DNA of 64,000 nucleotides from Dissulfurimicrobium hydrothermale (GTDB taxonomy: Bacteria; Desulfobacterota; Dissulfuribacteria; Dissulfuribacterales; Sh68), in the NCBI RefSeq assembly GCF_022026155.1, contig NZ_CP085041.1, forward strand, positions 1,706,306 to 1,770,305. The letters are read 5' to 3'. Of this stretch, positions 43,391 to 52,887 are shown one piece after another (the stretch's first letter is position 1; every line of letters starts with the position of its first letter). Position numbers and translations under genes: made by a program. The notes under the pieces are model-generated. The model was not told where the DNA came from and did no database searches. It saw nothing but the letters and a program-made list of their open reading frames with translations.

Positions 43391-44473
43391 ATGGCTGAGG
43401 AATCTTTTCAGGAACGAACGGAAAAGGCCACACCCAAGCGCAGGGAAGAGGCCAGAAAAAAAGGACAGACCGCAAGGAGCAGGGAGCTGTCGTCTGTAGC
43501 GGTATTACTCTCCGGAATACTTACATTTTTGTGGGCAGGCGGACTTTTTTATCAACAATCTGCAGTCATGCTGCGATATTACCTTGGAAATGCGGCCAAT
43601 ATCAGGATAACGACTGGCAATATAGAGACGATCGCCGCAAATGGCATATGGCGCTTTATGATGATAACAGGTCCTCTTCTTTTTGTGCTGGCGCTTGTTG
43701 CAATTGCTGCAAATTACCTCCAAGTCGGCCCGCTGATCTCTTTTGAGGCCATAAAACCCAAATTTTCAAAGATCAATCCGATAGAAGGCTTAAAAAGATT
43801 GTTTTCAGCCCAAGCCGTCGCAGAACTGCTGAAATCGCTCCTGAAGCTTGTAATAGTAGGAATTATAGCCTTTAAAACGATAAGGGGCGAAATAGATCGC
43901 ATCCTACCACTTACAGACCAGTCCCCGATCCAGATATTCCTGTATATGAGCAGGGTGAGCTTCGCCATGTTCTGGAAAATATGCATCGCGATAGCTGCCA
44001 TTGCCGTGCTGGACTTCATCTTTCAGAAATGGGAATTTGAAAAGGGCCTCAGGATGACAAGACAGGAGGTGAAAGAAGAATATAGAGAGACAGAGGGAGA
44101 CCCCCAGATAAGGGCAAGGATCAGGAGCATCCAAAGGGAAATGGCCAGACGCAGGATGATGGCGGCGGTACCCGAGGCGGATGTGGTGATCACGAACCCT
44201 ACACACCTTGCAGTTGCATTGAAATATGAAACGGGCAAGATGGAGGCGCCACAGGTGACCGCCAAGGGATCAGGGTTTATAGCGGAAAAGATCAAGGAGA
44301 TAGCCAAGGCGAACGGGGTACCGACGATCGAAAACAAGCCGCTGGCCCAGACGCTTTTCAAGCTGGTTGAGGTTGGCATGACCATACCTGAGAATCTTTA
44401 TCAGGCGGTCGCCGAGGTCTTGGCCTATGTCTATCGAATGAAAAACAAGGGTTCAAGGGGGTTGAGGAGATAA
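43391..44473 (+). CDS. flhB: Flagellar export switch protein FlhB
   Basis: 360 residues. The N-terminus has FQERTEKATPKRREEARKKG, then four membrane helices, and a cytosolic domain with the autocleavage motif NPTH in VVITNPTHLAVALKYE near residue 270. TIENKPLAQTLFKLVEVG follows. Self-cleavage at Asn-Pro switches export from hook-type to filament-type substrates. It is 19 bases after fliR and directly abuts flhA. Confidence 0.97.
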   Translation: MAEESFQERTEKATPKRREEARKKGQTARSRELSSVAVLLSGILTFLWAGGLFYQQSAVMLRYYLGNAANIRITTGNIETIAANGIWRFMMITGPLLFVLALVAIAANYLQVGPLISFEAIKPKFSKINPIEGLKRLFSAQAVAELLKSLLKLVIVGIIAFKTIRGEIDRILPLTDQSPIQIFLYMSRVSFAMFWKICIAIAAIAVLDFIFQKWEFEKGLRMTRQEVKEEYRETEGDPQIRARIRSIQREMARRRMMAAVPEADVVITNPTHLAVALKYETGKMEAPQVTAKGSGFIAEKIKEIAKANGVPTIENKPLAQTLFKLVEVGMTIPENLYQAVAEVLAYVYRMKNKGSRGLRR

Positions 44474-46570
44474 ATGGCGGAAAGCACTGTCAAAAACATC
44501 TGGACCAATATTCAGATAGATAGCAGTAATATAATGGCAGCGGCAGGGGTGCTGGCCATACTGCTCATAATGGTCATGCCCATCCCGGCTACGGCCATGG
44601 ACATGCTCCTTGCCTTCAATATGAGCATTTCCCTCCTGATCCTGCTGCTTTCCCTTTACATCATAAAACCGTTGGACTTTCCGATATTTCCATCGCTGCT
44701 GCTCCTTACAACCCTGTTCCGCCTGTCGCTCAATATAGCTACAACAAGGCTAATCCTGATCCACGGGCATGAAGGTATAGATGCGGCCGGTAGAATCATC
44801 ATGGGATTCGGCCAGTTTGCAGTAGGTGGAAATTTTGTAGTAGGGGCCATAGTCTTTTCAATACTGGTGATAATAAATTTCGTAGTCATCACAAAAGGTG
44901 CCGGCCGCATTGCAGAGGTGGCGGCGAGATTCACTCTGGACGCCATGCCAGGGAAACAGATGGCTATAGATGCAGATCTAAACGCTGGGCTCATTGATGA
45001 AAAAGAGGCAAGGGCCAGGCGCAAGGATATAGCTAAAGAGGCGGAATTTTACGGGGCCATGGACGGCGCCAGCAAGTTTGTTCGCGGCGAGGCCATAGCA
45101 GGCCTCATCATCATGGCCATAAATATAATAGGCGGCTTTGTGATAGGCGTCATTCAACAAGGACTGCCTATAGCCGCAGCCGCAAGGAGTTATACGCTCC
45201 TCACAATTGGAGACGGCCTTATCTCTCAGATCCCAGCCCTCATAATTTCAACCGCGGCAGGCATACTGGTAAGCCGTGCAGCCTCCGATGCAGGAATAGG
45301 CAGGGAATTCATAAGGCAGTTTGCAGCCCAACCCGAGGCCCTGGCAATCACCTCTGCAATGATCTTCTTCTTCGGCATGATTCCAGGGCTTCCAGCTATC
45401 CCATTCAGTGCATTGTCTATTGGTCTCGGCACGCTCTCCTTTCTGGCATACAAAGAAAAACATAGACTTCGGGCGGTCTCCGAGGCAAAAGAGGCACCGG
45501 CTACCAAGGCGCCGAAGGCACCCGAACCAGGCAGCCTCGAGGAGATAGAGCGCCTTCTCAGTATAGACGTCCTTGCACTTGAAATGGGATATGGGCTCAT
45601 CCCGCTGGTCGATGAAGAACAGGGCGGAGATCTCCTCGAACGGATCAAATCCATAAGGCGTCAATTCGCCCAAGAGATGGGCGTAATAGTGCCGCCTCTC
45701 CATGTGAGAGACAATCTCCAACTAAAGCCTAGTGAATACTCCATTCTCATCAAAGGTGTAGAGGCTGCACGAGGAGAACTTATGATGGGACACCTGCTGG
45801 CAATGAACCCAGGGGATGTCAAAAAAGAGATAAAGGGCATCCCGACGACAGAGCCGGCATTCGGCCTCCCCGCCCTCTGGATACCTGAATCGGAAAGAGA
45901 TGAGGCGCAGATAGCCGGCTATACCGTAGTTGATCTATCGGCTGTAGTGGCTACACACATAGCGGAAGTGATCCGTCAAAATGCTGACGAACTTCTCGGC
46001 CGCCAGGAAGTGCAGAGACTCCTTGATACGCTGGCAAAGACCTATCCAAAGGCCGTGGAGGAGGCGACAAACGCCTGCCCATTAGGTGTGGTACAAAAAG
46101 TGCTACAGAGTTTGGTAAAGGAGAAGGTCCCGATAAGAGACCTTCTCACGATAGTAGAGGCACTGGCTGATTATGGACCTTTTACAAAGGACCCTGAGGT
46201 GCTTGCGGAATATGTAAGACAGCGACTCGGTAAGGTCATTATAAAACCATTCCTGAAGGCCAATGGAACCCTCCCAGTCATCACTATGGACATCTCTATA
46301 GAAGAACAGATAAAAAAGGGTATCCAACAGACTGAGCATGGCAGTTTTCTGGCCCTCGACGCCGCATCAGTCCAACATCTGGCGCAGGCGATCAAAAAAG
46401 GGGTGGAGGATGCGACGGCTAAGGGATATCAGGCTGTAATACTTACTAGCCCGAATATAAGGAGGCACCTCAAGAAACTTATCGACAGATTTGCACCGAA
46501 TGTCAGTGTGCTTTCACACACAGAGATACAAGGGAATGTAAAACTCGAATCGATAGCCGCCATCAGGTGA
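44474..46570 (+). CDS. flhA: Flagellar export apparatus protein FlhA
   Basis: 698 residues. About eight membrane helices occupy residues 1-320, with the FHIPEP signature region IIKPLDFPIFPSLLLLTTLF and GRIAEVAARFTLDAMPGKQM. The cytosolic substrate-docking domain (about 350-698) includes EMGYGLIPLVDEEQGGDLLE and KVLQSLVKEKVPIRDLLTI. It is the central export-gate component and proton-driven engine. It starts one base after the flhB stop. Confidence 0.97.
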   Translation: MAESTVKNIWTNIQIDSSNIMAAAGVLAILLIMVMPIPATAMDMLLAFNMSISLLILLLSLYIIKPLDFPIFPSLLLLTTLFRLSLNIATTRLILIHGHEGIDAAGRIIMGFGQFAVGGNFVVGAIVFSILVIINFVVITKGAGRIAEVAARFTLDAMPGKQMAIDADLNAGLIDEKEARARRKDIAKEAEFYGAMDGASKFVRGEAIAGLIIMAINIIGGFVIGVIQQGLPIAAAARSYTLLTIGDGLISQIPALIISTAAGILVSRAASDAGIGREFIRQFAAQPEALAITSAMIFFFGMIPGLPAIPFSALSIGLGTLSFLAYKEKHRLRAVSEAKEAPATKAPKAPEPGSLEEIERLLSIDVLALEMGYGLIPLVDEEQGGDLLERIKSIRRQFAQEMGVIVPPLHVRDNLQLKPSEYSILIKGVEAARGELMMGHLLAMNPGDVKKEIKGIPTTEPAFGLPALWIPESERDEAQIAGYTVVDLSAVVATHIAEVIRQNADELLGRQEVQRLLDTLAKTYPKAVEEATNACPLGVVQKVLQSLVKEKVPIRDLLTIVEALADYGPFTKDPEVLAEYVRQRLGKVIIKPFLKANGTLPVITMDISIEEQIKKGIQQTEHGSFLALDAASVQHLAQAIKKGVEDATAKGYQAVILTSPNIRRHLKKLIDRFAPNVSVLSHTEIQGNVKLESIAAIR

Positions 46571-46580
46571 AGCATAGGCC

Positions 46581-47714
46581 ATGAACATCAGAAGATTTGA
46601 GGCGCCAGATATCGCCGAGGCCCTTGCAATGATAAAGGCCGAACTGGGCGATGAGGCTGTAATCATAGAAACAAATCGCCGCAGAAGACGCGATGAGGCC
46701 ACAGGACTGATAGAAAACATCGTGGAAGTGACGGCAGCCATCGACTTTTCTCCTCATACAGAGGCGCAGGTCAGGATACCGCCTGAGAAAGCGCCAGCGA
46801 AAAAAATATTACATGGGGTGGCGATACATGGCGGATACGGACCTAACCACCCCTCACCACTCCTCGTCATCCATGATGCCTTAGCCGGTCTGGGTCTCGG
46901 ACATAAGTTGCAGCAAGAAATTGCAGCACAATTTTTGCATGAAGTTTCAAGCGACAAAGATATCACACATGAGCTTGTCCACGATTGGCTTAAAAACATG
47001 GCGTCACGCAGGATAAAAATCGCAGATGCTGCCAAAGCCTCGACCTCAAGGCCGCGCATAGCGATGATAGGCCCGACCGGTACAGGAAAGACGACTACTA
47101 TAGCCAAATTGGCCGCGCTGCTCAAATTCCAGAAAAATATGCACGGCGTCCTTGTCTCAGTCGACGCCTACAGGCTCGGTACAGCTGAACAGCTGGAAAG
47201 ATATGCAAGGCTCATGGATATACCCTTCGAGGCGCTAAGAGACCCGAAGGGGCTAAGCGGCGTGCTCGAACGCTACAAACATATGGATTTCATGCTTATC
47301 GACACCACTGGCAGGGGTCCAAGTGATCCTAGACACAGGGAGGAGCTATCGGCCATATTCAATGCAGATCCATCAATCAAGGGATATCCAGTTTTATGCG
47401 CCACATCAAAGGCCGATGACCTCGCCTCGCAGATGGCGCTCTATTCCACATTCCCAATCGCAGGCTGGGTAATAACAAAGATAGACGAAACATCCTCTTA
47501 TGGCCCGCTATGCGCCGTGGTCATACGAGAACAACTGCCGATTTCCTATATCACCAACGGCCAAAAGGTGCCAGAGGACATAATAGAGGCTACAAAAGAG
47601 ATACTCTTAGACCTGTTGTTCGCTAACGAAAGAAAAGATCCGGGCGTCGAGATGGAAACCGGTACAGCGTGGGCCAGGTCTTTAACTAACAAACAATGGG
47701 CTTTGTTTGCCTAA
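46581..47714 (+). CDS. flhF: Flagellar SRP-like GTPase FlhF
   Basis: 377 residues. The C-terminal NG domain has P-loop IGPTGTGKTTTIAKLAALLK, VDAYRLGTAEQLERYARLM, IDTTGRG and ITKIDETSSYG. The N-terminal ~130 residues form the basic variable B domain. FlhF places the flagellum at the pole with FlhG. It lies 10 bases after flhA and overlaps flhG. Confidence 0.95.
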   Translation: MNIRRFEAPDIAEALAMIKAELGDEAVIIETNRRRRRDEATGLIENIVEVTAAIDFSPHTEAQVRIPPEKAPAKKILHGVAIHGGYGPNHPSPLLVIHDALAGLGLGHKLQQEIAAQFLHEVSSDKDITHELVHDWLKNMASRRIKIADAAKASTSRPRIAMIGPTGTGKTTTIAKLAALLKFQKNMHGVLVSVDAYRLGTAEQLERYARLMDIPFEALRDPKGLSGVLERYKHMDFMLIDTTGRGPSDPRHREELSAIFNADPSIKGYPVLCATSKADDLASQMALYSTFPIAGWVITKIDETSSYGPLCAVVIREQLPISYITNGQKVPEDIIEATKEILLDLLFANERKDPGVEMETGTAWARSLTNKQWALFA

Positions 47715-48576
47715 AAAAGACAAGAGAAATATGAAAAGACCACTGGCAGAAAGAGATATAACGACCGCAAAGCACCCTCCCCGCGTCATTTCATTCAGCA
47801 GTGGCAAGGGCGGCGTGGGCAAGACCAATATAGTCGTGAATCTGGCGATCGCCATGGCGGATCTGGGCCAAAGGGTAATGGTCCTTGACGCCGACCTTGG
47901 TCTTGCCAATATAGATGTAATTCTAGGCCTTACGCCAAAATATACTATAGACAATGTCTTTTCCGGATATGTCACGCTCAAGGACGTGCTTATCGAAGGG
48001 CCAAGCGGCATCCTTATATTGCCTGCCGGATCAGGCGTAACCGAACTCTTGAATCTCGGCGAGGGCGAAAAACTATTCCTCCTTGATGAAATCGAAGGGC
48101 TGGGAAACGATATCGATATCATGCTGATCGACAATGCGGCTGGTATTTCTGAAAATGTAATGTATTTTAATCTTGCGGCCCAGCAAAGGGTGGTTGTGGC
48201 TACGCCAGAACCTACATCAATAACAGATGCCTATGCACTTATAAAGGTCATGGTCAATAAATACAAGGTGAATACGTTTTCTCTATTGATAAACATGGCC
48301 AGAGACGAGAGCGACGCACTCAAGGTCTTCCGCCAGCTGACATTGGTGACCGACCGCTTTCTGGGGACGCCGGCCATTGACTATCTGGGCTTCATTCCTA
48401 GAGACGACACCGTGTCAAATGCGATTTGCCTTCAAAAAGCAGCGCTTAACGCATATCCAGACTCCATTGCAAGCAAGGCCTTTATGAAACTGGCCGAAAA
48501 TCTACTGATATCCAGGCGCGAGGGGTGGAGTGACGGGAATATCAAGTTTTTTTGGAGACATCTCTTGCGGGTATAA
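47707..48576 (+). CDS. flhG: MinD-like ATPase FlhG (FleN/YlxH), flagellar number regulator
   Basis: 289 residues from TTG 47707, or 281 from ATG 47731. The deviant Walker A is SSGKGGVGKTNIVVNLAIAM, with VLDADLGLANIDVILGL and LIDNAAGISENVM following. The C-terminus has the amphipathic-helix region usual for membrane contact. It limits flagellar number and stimulates FlhF GTPase. It overlaps flhF by 8 bases (TTG start), and fliA follows after 13 bases. Confidence 0.93.
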   Translation: MPKKDKRNMKRPLAERDITTAKHPPRVISFSSGKGGVGKTNIVVNLAIAMADLGQRVMVLDADLGLANIDVILGLTPKYTIDNVFSGYVTLKDVLIEGPSGILILPAGSGVTELLNLGEGEKLFLLDEIEGLGNDIDIMLIDNAAGISENVMYFNLAAQQRVVVATPEPTSITDAYALIKVMVNKYKVNTFSLLINMARDESDALKVFRQLTLVTDRFLGTPAIDYLGFIPRDDTVSNAICLQKAALNAYPDSIASKAFMKLAENLLISRREGWSDGNIKFFWRHLLRV

Positions 48577-48589
48577 GACGGCCTCGACC

Positions 48590-49384
48590 ATGGAAAACGG
48601 GGTATTGAAGGACTATACAGACATATTTTTCAACGCCGAGGAGACGCTGACAAGGGAAAAACGCCAGGAGCTCATCATCAGATACACACCGCTTATAAGA
48701 TATGTAGTTGAAAAGATGTCAGCGCGCCTGCCTGGGCATGTCTCATGCGACGATCTCATGAGCGCCGGCGTGATCGGCCTTATGGACGCCGTCGAAAAAT
48801 TCGACCCATCCAAAAACATACAATTCAAGACATATGCGGAATTCCGCATTAGAGGGGCCATCCTCGACGAATTGAGAAACCTTGACTGGATACCCAGGTC
48901 CATCAGGAGAAAGAGCTCAGAGCTTGAGCAGACCTACAAACGCCTCGAAAAGGAATTGGGTCGCCCTGCTGAAGACGAAGAGGCGGCGAACGCCCTCGGT
49001 CTTGACATGGAAGAGTTCTACAAGCTCCTGGAGGAAACCAGGTGTGTAACATTCATGGACATCGACGCCATAAGGCGGAGGCTGCCTGACGGCAACGACG
49101 AGGATATCTTCGATCTCATAGCAGGTGACGGCTCGGCCGATCCATTCGAGCAGCTCAAATTGACGGATATCAAACGTCTTGTAGTCGATGCCATAGAGTC
49201 TCTGCCCATAAAAGAAAGACTGGTGCTCTCGCTCTATTATTATGAAGAGCTCACCATGAAGGAGATAGGAGAGATAATGGGCTACACGGAATCCAGGATA
49301 TCGCAGCTACACACAAAGGCTATCTTGCGGATAAAGGCGCATATCAGCGACAACGCCGGCCATGCCCTGTACGACATAGCGTAA
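48590..49384 (+). CDS. fliA: Flagellar sigma factor FliA (sigma-28)
   Basis: About 264 residues from ATG 48590. Sigma region 2 has LIIRYTPLIRYVVEKMSARL, DDLMSAGVIGLMDAVEKFD and FKTYAEFRIRGAILDELR. Region 3 has SIRRKSSELEQTY. Region 4 has LPIKERLVLSLYYYEELTMK and SRISQLHTKAILRIK. This pattern (RGAILDELR, WIPRS) is diagnostic of FliA/WhiG sigma factors, which transcribe late flagellar and chemotaxis genes. It follows flhG closely in the same operon. Confidence 0.96.
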   Translation: MENGVLKDYTDIFFNAEETLTREKRQELIIRYTPLIRYVVEKMSARLPGHVSCDDLMSAGVIGLMDAVEKFDPSKNIQFKTYAEFRIRGAILDELRNLDWIPRSIRRKSSELEQTYKRLEKELGRPAEDEEAANALGLDMEEFYKLLEETRCVTFMDIDAIRRRLPDGNDEDIFDLIAGDGSADPFEQLKLTDIKRLVVDAIESLPIKERLVLSLYYYEELTMKEIGEIMGYTESRISQLHTKAILRIKAHISDNAGHALYDIA

Positions 49385-49470
49385 ACATTGTCATAATGTC
49401 ACAAGTATGGTTTAAAAAAAGAAATTTCAAGTTAGAATAATCAAAAAAATTTAAGATAGAGGTAAGCAAC

Positions 49471-49851
49471 ATGCCGATTGACTATAACATGAGGGTAATG
49501 ATCGTCGATGACTTCGCCACAATGCGCCGGATAGTCAAAAACATACTGATTCAGATCGGTTTCAAAAACTTTATCGAGGCCGACGATGGATCGACAGCCT
49601 GGGACATCCTGCAAAAAGAAAAGGTAGACCTGGTCATATCGGATTGGAACATGCCCAAAATGCCCGGAATAGACCTCCTCAAGAAGATTAGGGCCGACGA
49701 GAGGTTTGCAGACCTGCCCTTTATAATGGTCACTGCAGAGGCCCAAAAAGAAAATATAATAGAGGCCGTAAAGGCTAGGGTAAGCAACTATATAGTAAAA
49801 CCGTTCACACCCGAGACGCTCAGCGAAAAAATAGAAAAAATTTTTCAATAA
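49471..49851 (+). CDS. cheY: Chemotaxis response regulator CheY
   Basis: 126 residues, a stand-alone receiver. MIVDDFATMRRIVKNIL has the acidic pair, LVISDWNMPKMPGIDLLKKI the phospho-accepting Asp near residue 60, MVTAEAQKENI the Thr, and NYIVKPFTPETL the Lys. It closely resembles enteric-type CheY. It binds FliM to change rotation. The gap to fliA is 86 bases, with GAGGTAAG before the ATG. Confidence 0.95.
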   Translation: MPIDYNMRVMIVDDFATMRRIVKNILIQIGFKNFIEADDGSTAWDILQKEKVDLVISDWNMPKMPGIDLLKKIRADERFADLPFIMVTAEAQKENIIEAVKARVSNYIVKPFTPETLSEKIEKIFQ

Positions 49852-49860
49852 GAAGGTATT

Positions 49861-50784
49861 ATGGACGAAGAAAAAAGAGAGACTCACATATCTCAACCGC
49901 CGGACGAAAAAGAAATACCTCCTGACAACCAGCTGGAAGGATCAAATGTTGATGATGAGCTTTGGGATCCCGGAAGCGGAGTTGAAAATATCCCGCTCTT
50001 TGAGGAATTCGCCTCTGAACTAATCGAACAAGACGAGAAAAAGACCGAACAGATCATTGAACCTGAGGCGGACGGCAAAACCTTACTTGAAGAACCGACT
50101 GAGGAGGTCATTGAACCCGGGCTCGAAGCCAAGGGCTTTGTACATAGCATTGAAGGGCCTGCAACAATCGGACCGGACAAAAAAGATGGCGAGACCACAG
50201 ATGATGAAGGAATAAAAAAGATCGATATTGGGACGCAGAATAAGTGGCTATTATGGGGCATGGCTGCATTTTCGTCGGTTCTGATAGCCATCGGCACAGC
50301 GACAATATGGAAAATGACAGGTGGTAACGCCGAGGCTCCGTTTATCGCACACCCGACCTCACAGAGTAAAGGAACGACAACGGCGGCGTTGGGTGGCGAA
50401 AATACAAAAAGGAGCGCAGTGTCACACGAAAATGTTGAAGGCGGCCCAGCCGGACAGGCAGGGAGACCGCTATCCCCAATGAAACCTCTAACCGTAACCC
50501 TTGCCTCGTTCCTGATCCCGGCCCAACAAAACGGACAAATGGTATTTTTCAATCTACAGGCCGAACTATCAGTCAAAGACAAAAAGACAATGGACGAGCT
50601 TATGCAGAAAGAGGTCTGGATAAGGGACATCATATACAGAGAGCTCAAAGGGATAGACATAACCAACGGCTTTCGTGGAGACATCCTGGATCCATACCAA
50701 AAGACGATCGTTGAGCGCATAAATACTGAATTAGCCCCGCTAAAGGTCGAAGACGTAAAGCTATCCGGTTCACCTGTCAGTTAA
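49861..50784 (+). CDS. Second FliL-like membrane protein with acidic N-terminus
   Basis: 307 residues: a long, very acidic cytosolic region (about 1-130), one transmembrane helix (WLLWGMAAFSSVLIAIGTAT, about 131-150), a low-complexity linker and a ~95-residue periplasmic domain (PLTVTLASFLIPAQQNGQ, LQAELSVKDKKTMDELMQKE) resembling a divergent FliL/stator-associated domain. Its place after cheY suggests a motor-associated role. The assignment is tentative. Confidence 0.6.
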   Translation: MDEEKRETHISQPPDEKEIPPDNQLEGSNVDDELWDPGSGVENIPLFEEFASELIEQDEKKTEQIIEPEADGKTLLEEPTEEVIEPGLEAKGFVHSIEGPATIGPDKKDGETTDDEGIKKIDIGTQNKWLLWGMAAFSSVLIAIGTATIWKMTGGNAEAPFIAHPTSQSKGTTTAALGGENTKRSAVSHENVEGGPAGQAGRPLSPMKPLTVTLASFLIPAQQNGQMVFFNLQAELSVKDKKTMDELMQKEVWIRDIIYRELKGIDITNGFRGDILDPYQKTIVERINTELAPLKVEDVKLSGSPVS

Positions 50785-51219
50785 ATGATGATAATTTTAG
50801 ATTACAAAGGCATGCTTGCCATTGGTCAGATACTCCTTGATCTAGCGCTCCTTTGCATAATCTTTTTCATGTACCGCAAGCTTAAAATGCTGGATGTGCA
50901 AAAGGTGGAGCGGATCATCAACATATTGAAAAAAGGTGAAGAATTATCAAGGGGCATCGAAGATGCACTCAAGAAAAACGAAGCGCTATCAAATTCGCTT
51001 GCCTGCGTCCTTAATAGTAAAGAAACCCCTAAAGATTCAAGGAATACGCCTACAAGTGGCAAACCGATCGATAAAAACGGCCTGCATAATCAGGTGATAG
51101 CCCTTTGGAAGATCGGTAAAGGACTACCCGAGATCGCGGATATCACCGGCCTTGCCCCAGGAGAAGTTGAGATCATAATATCCCTTGCCAAGGCCAAAAA
51201 ACTAGCGATAAAAAACTAG
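50785..51219 (+). CDS. DUF2802-like membrane-anchored protein
   Basis: 144 residues: an N-terminal membrane helix (MLAIGQILLDLALLCIIFFM), a coiled-coil-like middle and a C-terminal helix-turn-helix-like region (VIALWKIGKGLPEIADITGL then EVEIIISLAKAKK), as in DUF2802 proteins found beside cheY and flagellar genes. It starts one base after the FliL-like gene. The last codons lie in a tandem 14-bp duplication that sets the TAG stop. Confidence 0.65.
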   Translation: MMIILDYKGMLAIGQILLDLALLCIIFFMYRKLKMLDVQKVERIINILKKGEELSRGIEDALKKNEALSNSLACVLNSKETPKDSRNTPTSGKPIDKNGLHNQVIALWKIGKGLPEIADITGLAPGEVEIIISLAKAKKLAIKN

Positions 51220-51223
51220 CGAT
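51196..51223 (+). repeat. 14-bp tandem duplication at gene end
   Basis: AAAAAACTAGCGAT occurs twice head to tail (51196-51209 and 51210-51223). The second copy, out of frame by one base, supplies the TAG stop of the DUF2802-like gene. Confidence 0.9.
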
Positions 51224-51226
51224 AAA

Positions 51227-51475
51227 TTATACGGCCTCATTAAGCCTTACCACAGGACATGTCATAGTATGCCTTATGGCGTCAAGCGTTTGCAATTTGT
51301 GCATAACTACATATGACAAGGTATCATGATTCTCGGTCTCAAGCTCAGCGATGATGTCATAAGGTCCCATGATTACATCCAGACGTATAACCTCAGGCAT
51401 CTCTGAGAGTCGCTTCGCAACCTCAGCAGTCTTTCCTATCTGCGTATTTATTAAGATATAGGCCTTTAGTGACAT
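51227..51475 (-). CDS. Lrp/AsnC ligand-binding (RAM) domain protein
   Basis: About 82 residues from the ATG at 51475 (GGGGAGGG just upstream; an upstream in-frame start at 51502 is less likely). LKAYILINTQIGKTAEVAKR and VIMGPYDIIAELETENHDTL match the RAM / AsnC effector-binding domain, here without a helix-turn-helix, a known stand-alone form that oligomerises and binds amino acids. Its role and partner are unknown. It converges on the flagellar operon end with a 7-base gap. Confidence 0.85.
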   Translation of the reverse strand: MSLKAYILINTQIGKTAEVAKRLSEMPEVIRLDVIMGPYDIIAELETENHDTLSYVVMHKLQTLDAIRHTMTCPVVRLNEAV

Positions 51476-51676
51476 AACATCCCTCCCCTTTTTTAATTTC
51501 AATTAACGCCTGTTGCGCCAAAATCCAAATATATCAACACATGCCTTGAACACGAGCCCCAACCACAACCAGTGGTACAGCTTGATTTTTTTCTTTTTCC
51601 TTACTAAGTTAGAGGCAAGATCCCTTTTATAATTCATTTAACTATAACATTTTAAAAATCTAAAGATATTCCGCAC

Positions 51677-51697
51677 TTGACGGTTGTCAACCGACAA
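51677..51697. promoter_or_regulatory. Operator-like quasi-palindrome
   Basis: Bases 51677-51697 form a near-perfect 21-bp inverted symmetry (TTGACGGTTG centre CAACCGACAA) in the 292-bp gap between the divergent RAM-domain and DHH genes. A second hairpin CCGGA-7nt-TCCGG follows at about 51714-51730. It could be a transcription-factor site for either gene. The protein is unknown. Confidence 0.35.
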
Positions 51698-51768
51698 TCA
51701 GCGGCTGTAATGGCCGGAGACTCTGTCCGGCATGAATCTGAATTTAAATATTATTAAATAAATTCATA

Positions 51769-52854
51769 ATGCCGTCAAACACAAATAAACAAAACCTATC
51801 CATCCAAAATACAAGCGGAAAGGAAGAGGAGGTCTGTCCCGAATCTCAATCCCCGGGCCAAATGACCCGCTGCATAAAAAGACTCTCAAACAAGGAGCGG
51901 CTCCGCATCCTACTCCAGTCTTTCAAAAAGGATGACAAGGTCTTGTTAATAATCGTAGCAGACCCTGACGCCATGGCAAGTGCATTCGCAATAAAAAGGC
52001 TCCTTGCCAGGAGGGTCGAAGAGGTCTCGATTGCCCATCAGAACGAGATCATGCGGGTGAACAACATCGCGATGAAGGATCTGCTGAAGATACCGATGCA
52101 GCGGCTGCGATCCGTCAAGAAAGAGGCCTTTACAAAATTCGTCCTACTTGACTCGCAGCCGCCACACAACCCTGACCTAGCCGTCATCTCATACCATGCA
52201 GTAATAGATCACCATCCTCTCACTGAGGGATGGACCGCCCAGTTTATCGACATAAGGCCAGAATACGGGGCCACCTCCACCATGATATTCGAATACCTCA
52301 AGACGGCCAAGATAAAACCATCCGTAGCCCTCGCCACCGCACTCTTTTACGGCATCAAATCAGATACCCAGAATTTCACCAAAAAGGCCACACAGTCTGA
52401 CATACTGTGCTTTCAACACCTCTTCAAAGGAATAAACCAGCAGCTGTTAAACAAGATAGAGACCTCCGACATAAGGCGGTCTGAGCTTAAATATCTGAAA
52501 TTGGCCTTTGAAAATATGAAGGTAAGCAAACAGCGTATCTATTCACATATCGAAAAGGTGACTAACCCCGATATGCTTGTGGTTGTGGCAGACTTCCTCA
52601 CCCACGTACATGATATAGGATGGGTCATCGTCTCAGGGGTGTACGGCGACAAATTGATAGTGATATTTAGATGTGACGGCTATAAGAAAGACGCCGGGAA
52701 ACTTGCGGCCAGGGTATTCGGCGCTATAGGCTCGGCAGGCGGACACAAAGAAAAGGCCAGGGCCGAAATCCCACTGAAAAATCTGACGGAAACCATGGCT
52801 ATGAAGTTTACGACCTCTACACTGCAAAGACTGGTGCTAAAGCACTTGAACTAA
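51769..52854 (+). CDS. DHH-family phosphoesterase
   Basis: 361 residues. LLIIVADPDAMASAFAIKRL is the N-terminal DHH motif (histidine replaced by Ala in HxxPD-type proteins), FVLLDSQPP gives the second Asp, AVIDHHPLTEGW the DHH motif, and a C-terminal DHHA1-type region has GGHKEKARAEIP. Related enzymes are nanoRNases and pAp or c-di-AMP phosphodiesterases; which one this is cannot be decided. It is 33 bases before the GlgC-like gene. Confidence 0.83.
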   Translation: MPSNTNKQNLSIQNTSGKEEEVCPESQSPGQMTRCIKRLSNKERLRILLQSFKKDDKVLLIIVADPDAMASAFAIKRLLARRVEEVSIAHQNEIMRVNNIAMKDLLKIPMQRLRSVKKEAFTKFVLLDSQPPHNPDLAVISYHAVIDHHPLTEGWTAQFIDIRPEYGATSTMIFEYLKTAKIKPSVALATALFYGIKSDTQNFTKKATQSDILCFQHLFKGINQQLLNKIETSDIRRSELKYLKLAFENMKVSKQRIYSHIEKVTNPDMLVVVADFLTHVHDIGWVIVSGVYGDKLIVIFRCDGYKKDAGKLAARVFGAIGSAGGHKEKARAEIPLKNLTETMAMKFTTSTLQRLVLKHLN

Positions 52855-52887
52855 TTGAAACCCAATAATCACCTAATGGAGGTATTG

